Positions 28,870-43,100 of a DNA stretch of 44,708 nucleotides are shown here, one piece after another. This DNA is from Priapulus caudatus (lineage: Eukaryota; Priapulida; Priapulimorpha; Priapulimorphida; Priapulidae). Every line of letters begins with the position of its first letter. The stretch's first letter is position 1. The notes under the pieces are model-generated. The model was not told the origin of the DNA and did not search any database. It saw only the letters and a program-made list of their open reading frames with translations. The DNA is taken from contig NW_014577204.1 in the NCBI RefSeq assembly GCF_000485595.1, positions 421,854 to 466,561 on the forward strand. The letters run 5' to 3'. Position numbers and translations under genes: made by a program.

Positions 28870-31800
28870 GTCTCAATAGTGTAGGTTAGGCGGGGAGAGG
28901 TGAGAGGTGTAGATGTAGGGATAAAGGTAGGTGAGGGTTTAGTGTAAGGTGGGTGAGGTAGTGTAAGGTGGATGAGGTAAGTGTAAGGTGGTGAGGTAGG
29001 AAACGGGTGCGCTCTGCAGGTAGCTGTACGTAGTGTCCGAGGTGCGGCTAGGGTAGTGTACAGGGGTGGTGGTGAGTAGGCAAAGGTAGGATTAAGTAGT
29101 GTAAGGTGGGGTGGTGTTAGGGGAAGGTAGAGAAAAGGTGGTGTGAGGTTTTAGGTGAGGTAGGAAAAGGTTGGTGAAGTAGGGAAAAGTTAAGGTGCAG
29201 GTAAGTGGAAAGGTGCGGTGTGAGGACGAAAAGAGTGGGTGAGGTTGGGGAAGGTACGTGAGTTAGTGTTAAGGTTGGTGATTTAGGAAAAGTTTAGGTG
29301 AGGTAGGGAAAGGTTTGGTGAGGTTGGGTGGTGTTGGTGTGTAGGAAAAGGTAGGTGAGGTAGGGAAAAGGTGTGGTGAGGTTATGAAACGTAAGGGGAA
29401 GGTTTGGTAAGGGTAGGTGTACAGGTGGGTGAATGTAGGAAAAGGTAGGTGAGGTAGCGGGGAAGGTTGGTAAGGTAGGGTGGAGGTAGGGAAAGGTAGG
29501 TGGAGGTAGTGAAGGTTGGTGAGAGTAGGAAAAGTGGTGTGAGGTAGGGGAAGGTTACGTGAGTTTAGTGTAAGGGTGGGTGAGGTAGGGGACAGGTAGG
29601 AAAAGGTGGGTGGGTAGAGTAGGTTAGGGAAAAGGTTGGTTGAAGTAGGGAAAGGTAACGGGTTGAGTAGTGGAAGGTTGGTGAGGTACGAAAAGGTGGG
29701 TGGAGGTTTGGGGAAGCGTACGTGAGTTAGTGTTAAAGGTTGGTGGGTTTAGGAAAGGTAAGTGTGAGGGTAGGAAAAAGGTTGGTGAGGGTGGCTGTCG
29801 GTGGTGGTGATGTGAGGAAAAGGTGTTAGGTGAGAGTAGATGGGGTAAAGTGAGTGAGGTGTAGGCAGTATGGAAACGTAGGGGAAGCGTTGTAAGGTGT
29901 GTGAGTGTTGATGTAGGAAAAGGGTAGGTGAGTAGGGGAAGGTTGGTAAGTAAGGTGAGTAGGGAAAGGTAGGGTGAGGTAGTGGGAAGGTTGGTGAGGT
30001 AGGAAAAATGTGGTTGAGGTAGGGGAAGGACTGAGTTAGTGTAAGGTGGGTGAGGTAGGGAAGGTAGGTGGAGGTCGGGTATGTAGGAAAGGTGGGTCGA
30101 GGGTAGGGGAAAGGTGGGTGATGATGAAAAGTGGGTGCAGGTCGGAAAAGGTAAGTAGTTAGTGTAAGGTGGTGATGTAGGAGAAGGTTACGCTAGAGGT
30201 AGGGAAAGTGGGGTGGGTGAGTGGTAGGAAAAGGTGGGTGAGGTTAGGGAAAGGTGGATGTTGTAGGAAAAGGTGGTGATGTGAGGAAAGGGTGGGTTGG
30301 TGGAAAGGTGAGTGAAGGTGGAGTAGGAAGGTAAGTGAGTTAGGTGTAAGTGGTGTATGTAGGAAAGGTACGGAGATAGGGAAAGGTGGGGTGGGTATGG
30401 GAAAAGGTGGGTGAGGTAGGGAAAGGTGGATGTTGTAGGAAAAAGGTGGGTGTAGACAGTGGGTAGGTAAAAAGTGGGGGTGAGGTAGGAAAAAGGTGGG
30501 TGAGGTAGGGAAACGGTGGTAGTAGAAAGGTGTGAGGTTTAGTGTAGAGGTGGTGATGTAGGAAAAGGTACGTGAGGGTAGGAAAGTGGGTGATGTAGGA
30601 AAAGGTGGTGAGGTCAGGGAAAGGTGGATGTTGTAGGGAAAAGGTGGGTGATGTAGGGAAAAGTGGGTGAGGTAGGAAGAAGTGGTGAGGTAGGAAAGGT
30701 GGGGAGGTAGGAAAAGGTGGGTGAGGTAGGGAAAGGTGGATGTGGAGTTAGTGTAAGGTGGAGGTGAGGTAGGGAAAGGTAGGTGAGGTAGGAAAAAGGT
30801 GGGTAGGTAGCGAAAGCGGTAAGTGAGGTTAGGGAAAGGTGGGGCGATGTAGGGGAAGTAGGGTTGGGTGAGTAGCGGAAAGCGTTTGGTGTGAGATAGC
30901 TTGTAAGTTGTGTAAGGTGGGTGATATGTAGACAAATGTACGTGAGGTACGGGAAACGGTGGGTGATGTCAGGAAGAAGGGTGGGTGAGGTAGGTGAAGT
31001 GGTGGGCGTGTGTGGATGATGCCAGTGTAAGGGGTGGTGGAAGGGTAGAGGAAGGGATAGAGGTAGGTGAGGGTGGGTGGTGGTGGGTGCATGAAGAGGA
31101 AAAAGGTGGTTGGGGTAGACGTGGTAGGGAGGGAGAAAGAGGTGTGGAGTGGAGGGGAGTAGGAAAAGGTGGGTGGGGGGGTAAGGGGAGGAGGTGAGGA
31201 GAGGAGGTGGCGGGGACACACGGCGCCACGGGTAAGGCGCCAAGTAGCGTGAGGAGAAGGTGGTGGGAAGAAGGGCGTGCGGGTGACGGTGGTTAGGGGG
31301 AAGAGGTGTGGGCTGTGGAAGGATGGTTAGCGGGAAGGTGGGTGAGGCTACGGTGTAAGGGTGGGTGAGGTAGGGGCGGTGGGAGGAGGTAGGTTGAGAA
31401 AGGGTGGGGTGAGGTAGGGGAAGGTGTGATTGGATTGTGGGGAGATATGGGAAAGAGGGTGGGTGAGTAGGGAAGAAGGTTGGGTGGAGATAGGGGGGGG
31501 GGATGTCCAGGATAGGGTGAAAGGTAGGTGAGGCGGGTGTGGTGGGGTGTGAGAAATGGGGCTGATGAGTAAAAGAGAGGTGGGGAAGTTGAGGTAGGGA
31601 AAGGTGGGGTGGAGGGTTAGGGAGGAAGGGGATAGATGAAGGTAGGGGAAAAATATACGAGGGTGAGGGGGTGAGGTGCTACGTAAGAGGGTTGGGTGGG
31701 AGGGAGTAGGAAAGGTTAGGTGGAGGCGTATGGAGGTGGTGGTAGGGTGATGGTAGGGAAGAGAACGTGGGTGAGAGGGGTGAGTGGTAGGGAAGTAGGT

Positions 31801-32850
31801 TGGGTGGAGGGAGTGTGTGCTGGTGTGGATGGGAGCAGGTTGGGGAGGTAGGTGGAGGTATGGGAAGGTTGTGAGGTACGAAAACGTGGGTGCACGCCGC
31901 TAGGGGAAGTACGTGGGGTAGTGGTAAGGTAGGTGGATGTAGGAACGAAGGTAGGTTGAGCCGTAGGACAAGGTTGGTGACGGTAGGACAAGGTAGGTGA
32001 GGGATAGGAAAGGTGGGTGAGGTAGGGAAAGGTTGGTGAGTGGGTAGGGGAGTAAGGGTTGTGGTGGGGTGAGGGTTAGGGGAGAAGGGTGGTGTAGGTG
32101 AAGAGTTACGTGGGTACAGGGTCAAGGGTGGGGAGGGTAGGGGGAGTAATGGTAGGTGTAGGTAAGTGTGAGCAGGTGGGTTGAGGGTAGGGAAGGGAAG
32201 GGTGGGTAGGGGGTAGCGGGATAGAGGAGTGGGTGAGGTGGGTTGGGTGGGGGTGGGGTGGTGGGTGGAGGAGGGGGAGGAAGAAGAGATAGGGGAGGTC
32301 TAGGCGAACGGTTGGTGAAGTGGGAAAAGGTGGGCGATGGTAGGACAAGGTGGGTGAGGTAGGGAAAGGTGGTGATGTAGGGAAAGGCTTGGTGATGCGT
32401 AGGTGGAAGGTTGGGAGTAGGAAAAGGTCGCGGTAGGTAGGGGAGAGGTAGCGTGAGGTAGTGTAGAGCGTGGGGTGGGTAGGGAAAGGTAGGTGAGGGT
32501 GTGTTGCGAGTCTGTAGAGGTGGTCGGAAGGTAGAGGAAGGAGGTGAGGTGAGGTAGGTGTAAGGTGGGTGATGGTGAGAGGGAAGGAGAGGGTAGGGTG
32601 TGGTGAAGGGTGTAGGAGTGGGGTGAGGAGAGTGGTTTGGTGTGGAGGGGTAGGGGAAGAGGTGGGTGGGTAGGGAGGGTGAAGATGGTTTGCTTGAGGG
32701 TTATGGAAAGAGGGTTGCGTGAGGGATCAGTAGTGGGGGGATGTGAAGTGGGGTAATGGTCGAAAGGGAGGTCAGGGGTGAGTGTGTGAAGGGCAACGTA
32801 GTTGTGTTGGCGATGTGAAGTGATGTCAGGTGTATGAGGGAGTATGGTAG
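28870..32850. repeat. G-rich minisatellite of about 19 bp, error-laden
   Basis: About 4 kb made of GGTGGGTGAGGTAGGGAAA-like units with irregular spacing and frequent one-base insertions and deletions. The plus strand is almost free of C. Frames read on the minus strand (Pro/Thr/Ser/Leu-rich, up to 258 codons) are translations of the array. Unit variation looks more like sequencing error than drift, since neighbouring units differ randomly by indels. Confidence 0.9.
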
Positions 32851-35616
32851 TGGATGTTAGTACTTACAGTCTTGAGGTCGAAAGTGGGGTGGAAGACGGG
32901 TCTGCGTTACTGTATCTGGTTCGTTGGAGCATAGCGCAAGCAGGACACGTACGTAAGGAGGTAGGTACGGGTGGGATAACTAATCGGCAGTGGCTTTTGT
33001 CGGGAGCGAAAGCTGTTGTGAGGGGGTAGCGTAGCGGGTTCGGAATAGTGGTCCGACGTAGGGGTGTGTGGGTGGGTAGAGAGGGGGTGGAGGGGATACG
33101 GGCAGTGGGTTGCAGTAAGGGGGGGGATAGTGGGTGGTAGGCGACTGGCGCGTGGCGGTCGGAGGTCGCGGGGGGGGGGCTGCGTGCACCAGGCTTCCTG
33201 AGTGGTGTTGAGGTATCGTGAGGGGGGGATCGGGAGCGGCATTGACAGAGCGGTATATTTGTCCGAAAGGTGAGTAAGAAGAGAGGGAAGAAAATGATGG
33301 GAAAAAACTATCAATGGGTGGGATGTGTGAGCAGCAGGGTAATATTGATGGTCGCGAAGGCAGCATTATTGGGCATAATCATGGGAGGCTTGTGGTTGGG
33401 GCGGGATGCACGGGGGTTATCTAGATACGCACGCCATTAGGAGGGGTGGGACTGATATGTTGGGAGACCAACGTGTGGATGTGGGCAAAAGGGGAGGCGA
33501 CAATGGAAGGTTGGGCCAAGTGAATGGGGAATAGTCACGCGACGTCGAGAAGGGGGCGCAATATGTCGGGCACGGTGACAGATATAGAGGAAGCAGACTA
33601 CTTGTTCGCAAGGTCATATCTGCGCTATATGTTGAGCAGGACAGGTGAGTGGGGACATACCGCCTAGGTGCAAGTAAGTTAATGTTGCAGCAGTGTGGTA
33701 TATCTTGTTAGTGGGGCAGTCAATGAACTGGGAGCGGGGTGGCTTATATTTAAAGGCTGCGCAGAGACGGGACGGTTTGCGAGCAGGGTGCAGGGGTTTT
33801 CAAGGTCCACCCGAGGCCCCCGCTACCAAGGCTCCAGAGGCGAGTGTCGATCCCTCCCCGCGTGTCGAACGAGATGTGCGTTGCACAAATGGGAAATTCG
33901 TTTCGCGCTGAAGAATGAGACTGTTATTGTTCGATGGGCACAATATGGCTTTGCATGCGCGTGTGTAATATGGAAGACCGCGGAGCGTTCATTGTGTATT
34001 GTGGGATATAGGGTCAAACGCGTCAGTGAAATATGTATTGAGCAAAACTAGTGTTCGAGAGTCCATTTCTGCCCAGGCAGCGAGCGACAAGGTTATGAGC
34101 AGTGTTGTGGTAATGGGCGAGTCTCATGCCGCACAGTCGCCTTGTGTTACTGCTCTCGATTTCACTAAGTACGAAGGAAAATTTAATGTCGGGCGGTTCA
34201 TGTTGGGGCCGAGGCCTTACTGTATATAAAGGTATAGAGTTGATGATGATCCCAGGTGGTGAGTCAGGTAGAAGGGGGAGGGGTCAAGAGCAGACGTGGT
34301 GGGCATATTTAAACATGACAGTGTGTGGTTCGCTGGATTGGCTGTGATTTAGCTACATAATAGTTACATGAGAGCAGTATATGGTGGCGTGTCATACGCG
34401 ATGAAGTTTGAAGCAGTATTTGGAAAATCGAACTTGTGTACACGACGGGTGATCGGTGGTGATGAAGGACATGGAGGGGGGAGGGGTGTGCGACTTTGTG
34501 GGTTGGGGGAGTTTTTCTAGGTTGTGGGTTGCGAGGTGTGAGAAGATAGTTTGATTGGTATTTTGTAGAAATATTAAACGCCGTCTCTTGGTCGAGCAGT
34601 ATTGGTGGTGTCTGCGTAGCATGGAGGGAGGAGGTGGGTGATATTGGAGGCGGCGGTGGGGAGCGACGCAGGAAAAGAGACACTGTAGATAGGTCACTAT
34701 GCTGTTGTAAACAAGATAATCCATGTTGGGCTTATAATAGTGTGTAAGCTGTATCGCGTAAGTATCTAGCGTTATTGGAGTGTGTCACATTATATATAGG
34801 TGGCCTAAAAAATCTAGATTTTTTTCCGCCATTGTTGTGATTTCTAGTTTGTGGCGCTTCGACTAGATGCTGACCGCTGGGTGTTAACTCATTTTAAATG
34901 GCTCAGTACTTGAGTAGAGCAGTGAACTTTCAGAATACTAGATGGAGAGCTTTCATGTGTTGATTGATTGATGTATTGGCGAGATGGTGTCGGGGGTCCC
35001 AATGATAAGGGAAAGCGACGTGACAGACGTCACCTAGATTGCGTATTTATAAAAGGCGAGAGCGATGTTTGGCGACAGGCCAAAAAGAACGGTCCAATAT
35101 TCAGTTTAATAATGGTTGGCGGAAATTTTCGGTGAATAATGTGCGATGTTAATATCCAGGAACTTTGACTAGCAGAATCATAGAATCTTTGCGAACTTGT
35201 TTGTTGTGTCGTTCTAGGGGTGGATTATAATTCGCGCTTTTTGCTTGCAGGATTGGGCCCGGAGCAAGTGTTCCGAGGCGCACTGGCAGGCTTGGGGGCG
35301 CAGTAAACTGCACTACTCTTTGACTTATGCCAATTTTTAGTTGGACCGAGCTGGCTATTCAGTACATAGGGCTGACGCACTATCAAACGGCGCGGGATAT
35401 AGGGAAGATGTACGGAGAGGGTGAGCGTCGTGTGTTGATAGTGTGTAGGGGGGGTTGGGGTAGATTGGACATGTGTTATGTTAGTAACGTTGGATATGAC
35501 AATGCGGGAACGGAGTTGTATAGTTAGGGTGATCACCGCCGTGCGCTTGGCTACGCTGTGGTGAGAGAGGAGTGGGGGTCCTCCGCTGGGAACCTCAGGA
35601 AGCGCCGGTCTGGGGC
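32851..35616. other. Noisy purine-rich tract without supportable genes
   Basis: Mostly G-rich on the plus strand, with irregular homopolymer runs. Parts, such as 33690-34250 and 34720-35240, look like ordinary intron sequence with indels. No exon or known element recognised. Confidence 0.5.
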
Positions 35617-36935
35617 AGTAGAATAACAGTAGAGCAGAGAGACGCTATGTGGCGTGTGTTAAGGTGAACGGGGGCCAATGATAAGGCGAGTGTTCACGGT
35701 CAACTGTGACGCTATTAGGCCAATAAACCCACAGTTGAGGAAATACGAGTACGTGCGTAACCGAGATTTAAATGTTAAATGCTAGGTGTCACTTTGATCA
35801 GAGTGTCATATCATATGTCGTCACGCTTGTCTCACTGTTGTCACCGTCCCATAGGAAAATTGTCGTCGAGCGGGAGCGGGTAGGTGGGATGCCCGAGAGC
35901 GTTCGATCGTCATCATTATTATCATCACCAAGCCGTCCTCCATCATCGTTGTCACGCATCCGAAACAGTGGCTACACTTGCGACAAGTAAAGTAACATAA
36001 TGAGAGCATTAATTGGCGGTGTCAATAGATGTCGCTTCACTTTTCCCGGGTTCGCTCGGGTACTTCACAGCGCATTGCCGCATGAAATATGGTTTCCTGG
36101 AGGTGTGAATAGAGTAGTATAGAGGCGTGGCACGCGCGAAGGGTGCTAGGTGTATGGAGGGGCGGCGCATTAGCTGGGAGTCAGGACAGGCCGTGAGCTT
36201 CCTCTCACGTGCCAATCTCGTTGTCGTCGAGCTGAGCGTCATAGCCGGTGGTCACGTGGCGAACCCAGTACAGGGAGTGTCGCCACCGGTGTGATCAGGC
36301 GTACAGAAAGCGATTGTGTTTGGTGAGGTGGGGTGGGTGGTTTTTTTGTTTTTGTTTTGGGTTTTTTTTTTTTTGATTTTTTTGTTTTTTGTTTATTTTA
36401 TTTTTTGTTTTTCTGTTGTTTTGAGATGTTTTGGTATGTTGTTGCGTAGGTAATTTAGCATGCAAGCTCAGGTTGCGAAGTTGGGTATGCAGCTATCGGG
36501 CGAAGTGGGTTGATGTTCGAGTGGACATTCACTTAAGAACGCTCCGCGAGAAGGGCTGGTGAACGCAGGATCACTCTCTGACGTGGAAGCGCCGCGGAAT
36601 TGTGTGCAACTGGCTATCGCTGTGCGGCGAAGGCTGGAGGGGCGCTCGAGCATCGGAGACGTTTAGCAATGTACGCCGGTGACAGGGGAAAAGTGAGGCA
36701 GGTAAAGCGTTAATCCAGTGAGTGTGTCAGCACGTCGGGCGCGGTGGAAGCGGGGGCAGGAGTTTTTCGTAAAGAGTGAGTTTATAGGTCCTTCATGATG
36801 GGGGAGGGGGATTGTGCTGACTGTAGTATCCTAAATGTTGCGGGTGGGTATAGAGCGTTGTATTCGCTTTGAAGAGATGGTAGCGTTTTTCTGTAGGTTG
36901 TCTCAGCATTGATTTAGTCATCGAGATAATTCAGA
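35617..36935. repeat. Noisy second copy of intron segment 24300-25215
   Basis: Same block order and orientation as the upstream segment, about 1.3 kb against 0.9 kb. The excess is scattered small insertions plus a T/G homopolymer-rich stretch at 36330-36430 absent from the clean copy. Confidence 0.85.
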
Positions 36936-39590
36936 CAGAGGGGACTCGGGTGCAGAAAGGAGATTGGGCTAACGTGGCAAAAGTCGCGTTGGTGAAGGTA
37001 TAAGAGTATAGCATGGTGGCGTTTTCAAAATTTGAAGAAAAGAAATCATGATGAGAGATTCTTGGGTCGGATGTTGGGCGGGTTCCAAGAGGGTTTCTCT
37101 TGACAGAGTAGCATGTTCACAGAACGGCCTCCCGGCTCCACGAATAAATAAACCGGCCTGTAGACAAACCAAAGTCTTTTGTATGACAGAGTGTCTACAG
37201 TGGCTTTCAAAATGAATTTTTCAAGTCTGAGTAGAATATAGGGTTTCTGGTGTTAGAGAGACTGGGTAAGGGACGTTAACCTCCTATGATGGAATTAGAT
37301 GCCTAGGTGCCTCTGGATCCGCACACGAGAGAAGTACAAGAGAGCGAGGGTGTGGAGTAGGACTCCGCGCTCTCGAATGTGTTCGCTGTGTAGACCCCCA
37401 GAACAGTAACGTGTGGAGGGATCAGGTTGTGAGTTAGGTAAATGGGCAGTAGCCTTGTTCCGTTACGCTTACTGGATCGTTGCTATATGTGGGGTCTAGA
37501 CCAGGTAAATCAAGCGGTAAGCGTGTGAAGAAGAAGAGTTCTCAGGTGGGAGACGGGGTGGGCTAGAGAATCAGAGTTTGGTGCTGCGCTCGGCGGGGCA
37601 TGTAACGTGTGGTTAGGAACAGATGTAGAATGTGCACAGGACTGTGATCAGTTCTAGGTGAGGGGTCTTTAAGGAGGGCGCTAAGAGTGTAATGTAAGGG
37701 GGATTATAGAGCCTAGGCCGGAGGTGGTTCGCGTCGGGTGTGGGCTGGCGGGCTGTCGGGGAAGGCGATCGTTGGTCTCACGTTGAATGCGGGACTAGGC
37801 GCAGGCTATTGGTATTAAAGAGAAGCAATGAGACTGTGAAAACGAAGGGTAGCGGTGGGAGTCTGTGAAGAAGATGTAGGTGGTGGTGAGCGGAGTGGGA
37901 CGGGGAAGGAGGGAAGGTGGGGAGAGTAAACCGAGGGAGGGTAAAGAAGGGTGATGAGAGGTGCCAGCGGAGGTGATGGGGGGCCCAGAGCGGGAGGGGC
38001 GTGAGCGTGGAGGGAAGTGGCGGGGGGAGCAGGGGGTGTGGGCGTCCGGGGAGAGTGAGCGGGGAGTGTGACGGATGAATACTGTTTGTGTAGTAGCATG
38101 CGAAATAAGGAGTATCAGGAGGAGAGCAAAGCTCAAAGGAGGAGGGATGCGGGGCAGGTGTGGGAGAGAGGCGACGAGTTGGTCGGGGTCGCGACGTGGA
38201 AACGTGAGGTGTGCGCCAAGAGAGGGACGTCTGTGCAAGCGATTTGGTAGCGGTGAGTGTAGAGGGACGAGAGTGGGTGGGCAAGAGGTATGGGGACATG
38301 TACCAACTGGGGTCAGCCGAACCAGTGGGATACAAAGAGGGAAGGGTGTGTGTTGTTTGGGACAATGAGGTAGAGAGGGGTTTTAATGATTGAGAAGTGT
38401 GGTGCGGGGTGATGTTGTTGGGTAGATGACAGCGGGGTGTGAGGGATGCAGGGTGGTGGGTGTGTAATTGATTAAATGTGAGAGGGGGGGTGTGAGAGGT
38501 AGTTGGTGGGTAGCTGGGGTGGTGGGGTTTGGCAGGGGAGTGGTTGGGAGATGGGTGGGATGGAAGGGTGATGATGGAGGAGATGTATGGGATAGGGCGG
38601 TGGCTTAGTTTGCTATGGGAGTGCGAGAGCGATAGATGAGATAGATATAGATAGATGGAAGGGACTATAGGGATGAGGATGTGTGAGAGGGGAGGGTGTC
38701 GTTAGGGGTAGTGGGTGGTGGAAGGTGTGAGGTAGAGGTATGCTAGCAGTTAGCGGGACCGGTGGTGAGAGTAGGTGGTACGAGCTGGGTTAGAGGTGGG
38801 TCTGAAGAGGTAGGATGAGCGGCAAGTGGTGAGGACGATGGTGGTTATGGTGGCTATATAAGAGGTGGGAGAGATGGGGAAGGGGACAGGGGGGGTTGAT
38901 GGGAGGGGGGTGGAGAGGAGGGGTGTATGGAGGGTGGCGGGACGAGTGTTATTAAGCGCTGAGGAAGTGCATGACGGTGGTAGGGGGGTGGGTGAACGGA
39001 GTGAGTGTTAGATGGAGTGTGACTTGGTGAGTTACGGTGTGGGGCGGTAGACGCGGGGATTGTCTAGGGGAGTGGGCGGGTGGAGTGAGGGGTGTTGACG
39101 ACTGGATTAGGAGTGAATAAGTGTTATTAAGCTGGAGGTGTTTATGAGCTGGGGTGCGCAGTACGCTGTGTGCGGTTGCATGTTGACAACGTGAGATATG
39201 TAGTAACCTGAAGTTTTCTGATATAGTAGGTGAGGTGGTGGTGTGGTCTGGTGGCATTAAGGGTATTGTGCTGAGAGGGGTTAGAGGAGTGGTGTAGAGT
39301 TAGCAGGAGGGGTGGCGTCGATGGGGGATGCCTGGGGTTAGTGAGTGCGGCGCTGGTGCTGTGTAACGGGTAATGACAGTGTGTGAGGCGTTGGGGGCCG
39401 AGTGGCGCGTGTAGGTTATCGAGGATGAGGAGGATAAGGATGGTAGCCGTATGTAGAGCGGAGCTTCTGTAAACGATGAGCGGATTGTTGGGGGGTGTTC
39501 TAGCTGTTGTCCAGGCACGATGAGAATATGTGAGTGATGAGGCTTTATGGAGGTCATGGGCCGGGGTACGTGTGCGTGGCGGTAGTGTGT
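36936..39590. other. Noisy G-rich tract without supportable genes
   Basis: Low C content on the plus strand and irregular indel-like texture continue. Long Pro/Ser-rich frames on the minus strand (for example 37778-38365) come from composition. No exon recognised. Confidence 0.45.
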
Positions 39591-39591
39591 T

Positions 39592-39770
39592 GCTCAGATG
39601 AGATCATGTATAGACTAACTGAGTTCATCGCCATACCTTGGTGCGTGCGTAGTTTCAGATGAGATATGCTATGTAACGTGAGGTTCTGCACTACTTGGCT
39701 ATGCGTGACGTGTTTCAGATGAGATATGTATGTAACTGAGTTCGTGCATAGACTTGCGTGCGTAGTGTTG
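39592..39770. repeat. Three tandem units of about 60 bp
   Basis: CAGATGAGAT at 39595, 39656 and 39716 is followed each time by ATGTAACT/GTTC-like sequence and a CTTGG.TGCGT.GTAGT tail, with indel differences between units. Confidence 0.7.
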
Positions 39771-40159
39771 GGGGGAACAGGTTTGGTGTGGGGTGTCGTG
39801 AAGGTGAGAGGGGAGTAGGGGGTGGTTGTGGTGAAAGCGGTGAGGAGAGTGAAGCAGTGGTATTGAGGGTGAGGGATCGGTGGGGGAGGTTCCTGCATGG
39901 AGACGGGAGGATGGGGGAGAAGGGGGGGTTGGGTGTAGAGGGGGTGGGGGCGTGGAGTGACGGGGGAGGGGTGGGGGGTGGGTGGTGCACGTTGCAGGTG
40001 GACGGGTTGTTATCAGGCTGGAGGATGGAGCTAGGACGGAAAGATGGTGCAGGCAGGAAGTAGGTTACAGGTGGGCGCGGGCCGTGGGCGGTGCGAGGCG
40101 GAGGCGGCGCGTGTTGGAGTAAGAGGGTTAGCAAGGGTAAGGCGTCTGCTGCCATCCAC

Positions 40160-43100
40160 AGGCAGATCCTCGAGGCACGCTGCCTTCATCCTGCGCCATC
40201 ACAGCACCTTCAGGCAGCCTGCTTCAACAGCTGGGCCATCACAGATCTCTACACACCATGCGCTTCTCACCTGCCATCACAGCATCGCCTCACAGCTGCC
40301 TTCTCATCTGGCCATCACAGCCGTCCCTCACACCTGCGCTTCTGCACCTGCCATCACACGCCTCCTTCACACTGCATCACAGCCTGCCATCACAGCACCC
40401 TCACAGCCTGGCCTTCTCACGCTTGCCATCACAGCATCGCCTCACACCTGCCTTCTCATCTGGCCATCACAGGCATCGCCTCACACCTGTGCCTTCAACA
40501 GCCCTGCCCAATCACAGGGCAATCCCCTCGCAGCACCTGCCTTCTCTCTGCCATCACAGCATCCCTCACACCCTGGCCATCACAGCCCTCCCGTCATGCA
40601 CCTGCGGCACGACAGCATCGCCTGCACACCCCTGCCTTCGACACTGACATGCAACAGCACCCTCACCACGCTGCCTTGCTCAATCTGGCCATCAAGGCAT
40701 TCCTGCACACCTGCCGCATCAGCAAGGCCATTCCCTCACACCTGTCATCCAGGCAGCGGTAACCCATCACCGGACCTGCGCATCACAGGGAACATCCCTC
40801 ACACCCATGCCCTGCACAGCATACCCCTCAGCACCTGCCTTCACACTCTGACATCACCAGGCACGACCACTATTACAGCCTGCCTTCTCATCTGGCCCAA
40901 TCACAGCTATCCCTCACACCTGCCGCCTTCACAGCGATCCCCTCCACACCTGCTTTCACAGCTGTGCATCGGACAGCATCAGTTGCTGTCACATTTGCCT
41001 ACACGCAGTATCTTGTTCACGTCTGGCTACGAGTGCCCACCGACACATTTTGGCAGCGTTCCATTATATCATGCCTTCAAACTATGCAGTCACAGCATCC
41101 TCCACACCTGCCGTTCTCACCTGCCATCACATCATCCCTCACAGCCTGCCTTGCAGCACGCTACCATCACAGCATCGCCATCACAGCCTGCCTTCTCATT
41201 CAGTGCCATGTCGGACAGCCAAGCTCCCTGACGACCTGGCCCTTCACAGCATCCCCCTCACACGCGTCCTGCCCATCACGTAGCGCATCCTTCCACATCT
41301 GCCTTCTCATCTGCTCATCACACAGCATCGTCTCACCTGCGCATCACAGGCATCCCTGCACCGCTGCCTTCACACCTGCCCACTCACAGAAACATTCCAC
41401 TCACAGCCTGGACCATCAGCACTGCCCATCACAGGCACCCTTCACCGCTGCCTTCTCAGTCTAGCCAGTGCACGCGAGTCCCTCACACTGCCATCACAGG
41501 CATCCTGCACACACCTCAGTCATCACATCTGCGCCAGTACACAGCACCTTACAGCCACCTGCCCATCTGCATCGTGCCATCGACAGCATACCTGCACAAC
41601 CTGTGCCTTCACACGCTGACATCAACAGACAACGCAGCTTCACACACTGCTTGCTCATCTGCCATCACGAGCATTATCGCTCATACAACGCTAGCCTCAC
41701 AGCTATCCATCACGACTGTGCATCATACAGCATCCCTGCAAACGCGCTTGCCGTTCAACAAGCAGTCCCTGCACCACCTGCTCCATCCAGCATCCGCTCC
41801 CACCTGCCATCACCGCATCGCCTCAACGTGTGCGCAGTCACACTGGCCATCGACAGCATCCCTCACACCTGCCCAATCTCTCACCACCGTGCCCATCAGA
41901 ACATGCAAATGCCCCTCGCACAAACGCTCTTGCCTTCAAACAGCATCCCTCACACTGACCATCACAAGCATCCCTCACATCCGACTGCCATCAGCACCCT
42001 GGTCATCCCCAGCATCCCTTACACCCTGCGCTCTCAGCCTGCCATCACAGCGATTCCTCACGACCTGCTTTTCACTCATCCCTGCCAGTGCACAAGCCAT
42101 CGCGCTCACACGGCTGCCCTGTCTAAACATTCGCTCTACTCATCACAAGCATCCCTGACACACCTGCTCATCACAGGCATCCCTCACACCTGCCATCACA
42201 ACCCGCTGTCATGCACCAGGCATTACCCTCACAGCCATGACCTTCTGCAAACCTGCGATCACAAAAGCAATCAGCCTCAACATCGCTGCTTTCTGCCACA
42301 TCTTGCCATCCCGAGCAGGAGCATCCCTCACCACGCTGCCTTCAGCAGCATCCCCTCACAAAGCGCTGCCATCACAGCATCGCGCTGCACACGCCTGCCT
42401 TCACAGCGATCTCCTCACACCTGCCAATCTACCCAGCATCCGTCACACCTGCCTGCATCTTGGCATCCTCACACTGCCTTCACAACCTGCCATCAGCCTA
42501 ACCTCGCCCCACCACCTGTCTTCTCACCTGGCCATCAACAGCATCCTCACACTGCCATGCACAGCATGGCTCCACAGCCCTGGCCATTCAGCAGCATCCA
42601 CTCACAAGGCTGCCATCACACGCATCCCTCACCCTGCACGATACACAGGCATCTCTCAACGCGTTGTTCTTCGTCAACCTGCCATACACAGCATCCTCAC
42701 AGCCTGCCATCAGCAGCATCTCTGCACACTCTGTACGATCACACGGTCTTTGGCATCAGCAGCACCCGTTCACACCGTGCCCATCTCGGATCTGCCATCG
42801 ACGAGCATCCCTCACAGACCTGCGGCTTCCACAGCATCCGCTCACACGCTGCGCATCACAGCATCGTCTCCACGCTGCGACGACACAGCATGCCTCGACA
42901 CCTGCCATCAGAGCATCGCCTCACACCCTGGTCATCACACCTGCATCAGCAGCCTGCCCTCACACCTGCCTTCTCACCTGCTATCACAGCATTCCTGGGA
43001 CAGCCTGCGCTTCACGGCATCCCTCACACCTGGCCTTCTCATCTGCCATCACAGGCAGTTCCCTGCAACACGCTGGCCTTTCTCACGTCTGCCATCATAG

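Noticed and set aside
30159-33366. Pro/Thr/Ser/Leu-rich minus-strand frames
   Set aside because: They are the reverse strand of the G-rich 19-bp array and its noisy surroundings.
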